From NCBI GenBank assembly GCA_037893245.1, contig JBAIAA010000741.1, forward strand, positions 434,001 to 498,000: a stretch of DNA of 64,000 bases, in the 5' to 3' direction. Both the position numbers and the translations under genes were made by a program. The stretch is from Crossaster papposus (Eukaryota; Echinodermata; Asteroidea; Velatida; Solasteridae). The number at the start of each line of letters is the position of its first letter. Positions within the stretch are counted from its first letter, which is position 1. Below the pieces are notes generated by a model that worked only from the letters and a program-made list of their open reading frames with translations, was not told where the DNA came from and searched no databases. Positions 62,113 to 64,000 of the stretch are shown piece after piece.

Positions 62113-62266
62113 TGCGGTTGGAGACAGAAGCAGGGGGAAATTAAACACAAACATAGGAGACAGAAACAGGGAGGAAATTGAACACAAACATCGGAGACAG
62201 AAACAGGGGGGAAATTAAACACAAACATAGGAGACAGAAACAGGGGGGAAATGAACACAAACATCC
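62113..62266. repeat. 37-bp minisatellite, four copies, next to a PDE8 acceptor
   Basis: Unit GAGACAGAAACAGGGGGGAA + ATTAAACACAAACATAG with a few changes per copy. Read on the gene's strand it gives repeated CCCTGTTTCTGTCTCC pyrimidine blocks, the nearest of which forms the polypyrimidine tract of the exon starting at 62111. Confidence 0.9.
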
Positions 62267-64000
62267 ACATGTACATATCTGCAAACTTGTTCTAACTCAA
62301 GGTTCTCATTCAAGTTACAACACATGATGTATGTAAAGCCAGTATGGTACCGGTATTTCAAATGTGCATGCACATTAATATACCGGTACATGTAGTTCAC
62401 AGGTTATTTACGTCACTCTATTCTTTGTAAATCAACGTTTTATTGTAGACTCTAAAATGTAGTACATGTCCCATACACTATTTCCTTTGTGTGACTTTTT
62501 GAAATGGATGGGCGAGGGGATTCACACATATTGTGATGCTGACCACACACATTTAAAAATGTTGTATTGTTTGTGCATACCAGTATATGCTGGAAAAACA
62601 ACGAAAAAATGCTGTTCTTATAGTCTGGTTCTTGGCTTCCTTCAGCCCGAACAACGTCAGCAATTCAAGGGCCAAGGAGGTTAAGGGTTAATTATCAAAG
62701 TAATGGTCCACTTAACATGTTGTTTTGTGCGAGTGTGTAAAGAATACCAGTTTGGGTTCGTTTTTTTTTATGATTTTGATACACAACTGACTTTAATAAG
62801 TAACATTTTTACCCCAAATTAGATGAATCTACCAATGTACATTGTACCGGTATGTGAACAATTATAATAGTGTACCTTGATTGCCGTGGAAACAGGGAAA
62901 AATTGAAAATTGGATTAATTACAAGTGAATTGGGCATCCGTGTACCATCTGTGTAGCATTGCGGAACATTACATCAGCAATTTTATCCCTAATAACCTTT
63001 GACCTGAACTATGTCACCAAAATGCCAAACTAGCTTATCGTGGTCAAAACTGTCGTTATTGTTAAAAATCGTTAATATCCTTATTTAGCGTCTTAAATAT
63101 TTTTCCCATCTTGACTCTCTAAGGGATTTTATATTTGTACAATGTACGGTTCAAATCGAAACCTGTACTGTCCCTTTTTTAGTGAAACCCACTCAAAATC
63201 ACTCAATTCTGTTTACTCCCCGACTGCAGACTAACCATTAGTGGCTTTATAACCATGGCAACCCGTACATCTCGTGTTCCAATGATGACAAGTGGGCTTA
63301 ATGGCTAAACAAAAAAATCTTCTCAAAAAACAGTAATAAATAAGCTTATGAAATGCGAGGCGTTCTAAAAACCATTGACAGAACTGCCGTGCAGAGATGA
63401 AAATACAATTTTACTTTTAATACTACTGTATTGCATGTACACAGTTTAACTATAAACATATCAAAAATTAAAATACTCAGGAAAGAAGGACAGTTAATTA
63501 ACCCTAACTTGCTGCCTTTTACTAAGTATTGAACAAAACCCATCTGCAAATTACTCTGCTACTATGAGATAATGGAACAACCAATGGATGTGTTGGTTGA
63601 TGTTGATAGACTAAATACACATGACTTTAATATGACAAGAGCAGTACCACATGATAGACAAAATCGATCATATTCTCCTAGCAGTGCTTCCGGCCTTCTG
63701 GCCCAAGTGCAATCACCAAAATGGCATGAATAGGACATGAATTTTTATGGATGTGGTAAAGTTGAGTTTTGTTGTCGTGACATTAAAGATTCTAATTGAT
63801 TTTTTTTTTAATTATAATATTCCACAATTTTTTATACTAGTACTTTTTTTTAAATACGTGTAGTAAACATATATACCAAAGGTTACAAACATTATTTCTT
63901 CTAAATGACCCATGTCAGAAATGCCTAACAAAATTTAAATTACCCTTATAATGATGATTCAATTTGCAAGCAGAGCAAAAGCTGTACGTCTTTGTGTAAT
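62267..64000. other. Right-edge sequence, presumed PDE8 intron
   Basis: Upstream of the first PDE8 exon found. No further exon of that gene, no repeat family and no RNA gene was recognised. Confidence 0.4.

Overview
This is a piece of animal nuclear genome. It is AT-rich and gene-sparse, with multi-exon genes, GT-AG introns and many short non-autonomous transposons. The gene set (KIF24-type kinesin, NUDT2, a BAAT/acyl-CoA thioesterase, PDE8) and the dense short repeats suggest a marine invertebrate deuterostome. I lean towards an echinoderm, possibly a starfish, but this is inference from gene content and repeat style; no species marker is visible.

Layout. (1) 1025-1276, minus: first coding exon of an unidentified secreted or membrane protein whose remainder lies beyond the left edge. 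(2) 7874-11960, plus: a complete five-exon gene for a 164-residue, basic, coiled-coil protein I do not recognise. (3) 12660-14362: a ~60-bp-period satellite with an exact 389-bp tandem duplication, between the convergent ends of genes 2 and 4. (4) 15335-20165, minus: complete eight-exon gene (444 aa) of the bile acid-CoA:amino acid N-acyltransferase / acyl-CoA thioesterase family. (5) 26338-27841, minus: complete two-exon NUDT2 (144 aa, diadenosine tetraphosphatase). (6) 30461-42322, minus: KIF24, ten coding exons, 1,353 codons plus stop, lacking only a short N-terminal exon. (7) 47639-62111, minus: PDE8-type cAMP phosphodiesterase, about 17 exons, with the N-terminal exon(s) beyond or unrecognised to the right.

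For the complete genes I joined exons by splice sites, reading phase and family similarity. The phases add up to whole codons for genes 2, 4, 5 and 6. For PDE8 one ~60-nt exon is uncertain by one base. The genes are not a functional operon. The notable contextual point is the KIF24-NUDT2 neighbourhood, which also exists in vertebrates.

The rest is repeat-rich. At least four families of small elements end in TTAA with terminal inverted repeats (piggyBac-like). Others are near-perfect palindromes, some flanked by 8-bp duplications (hAT-like). There are tRNA-derived SINE pieces, minisatellites abutting PDE8 exons, and seven long poly-G runs all on the plus strand.
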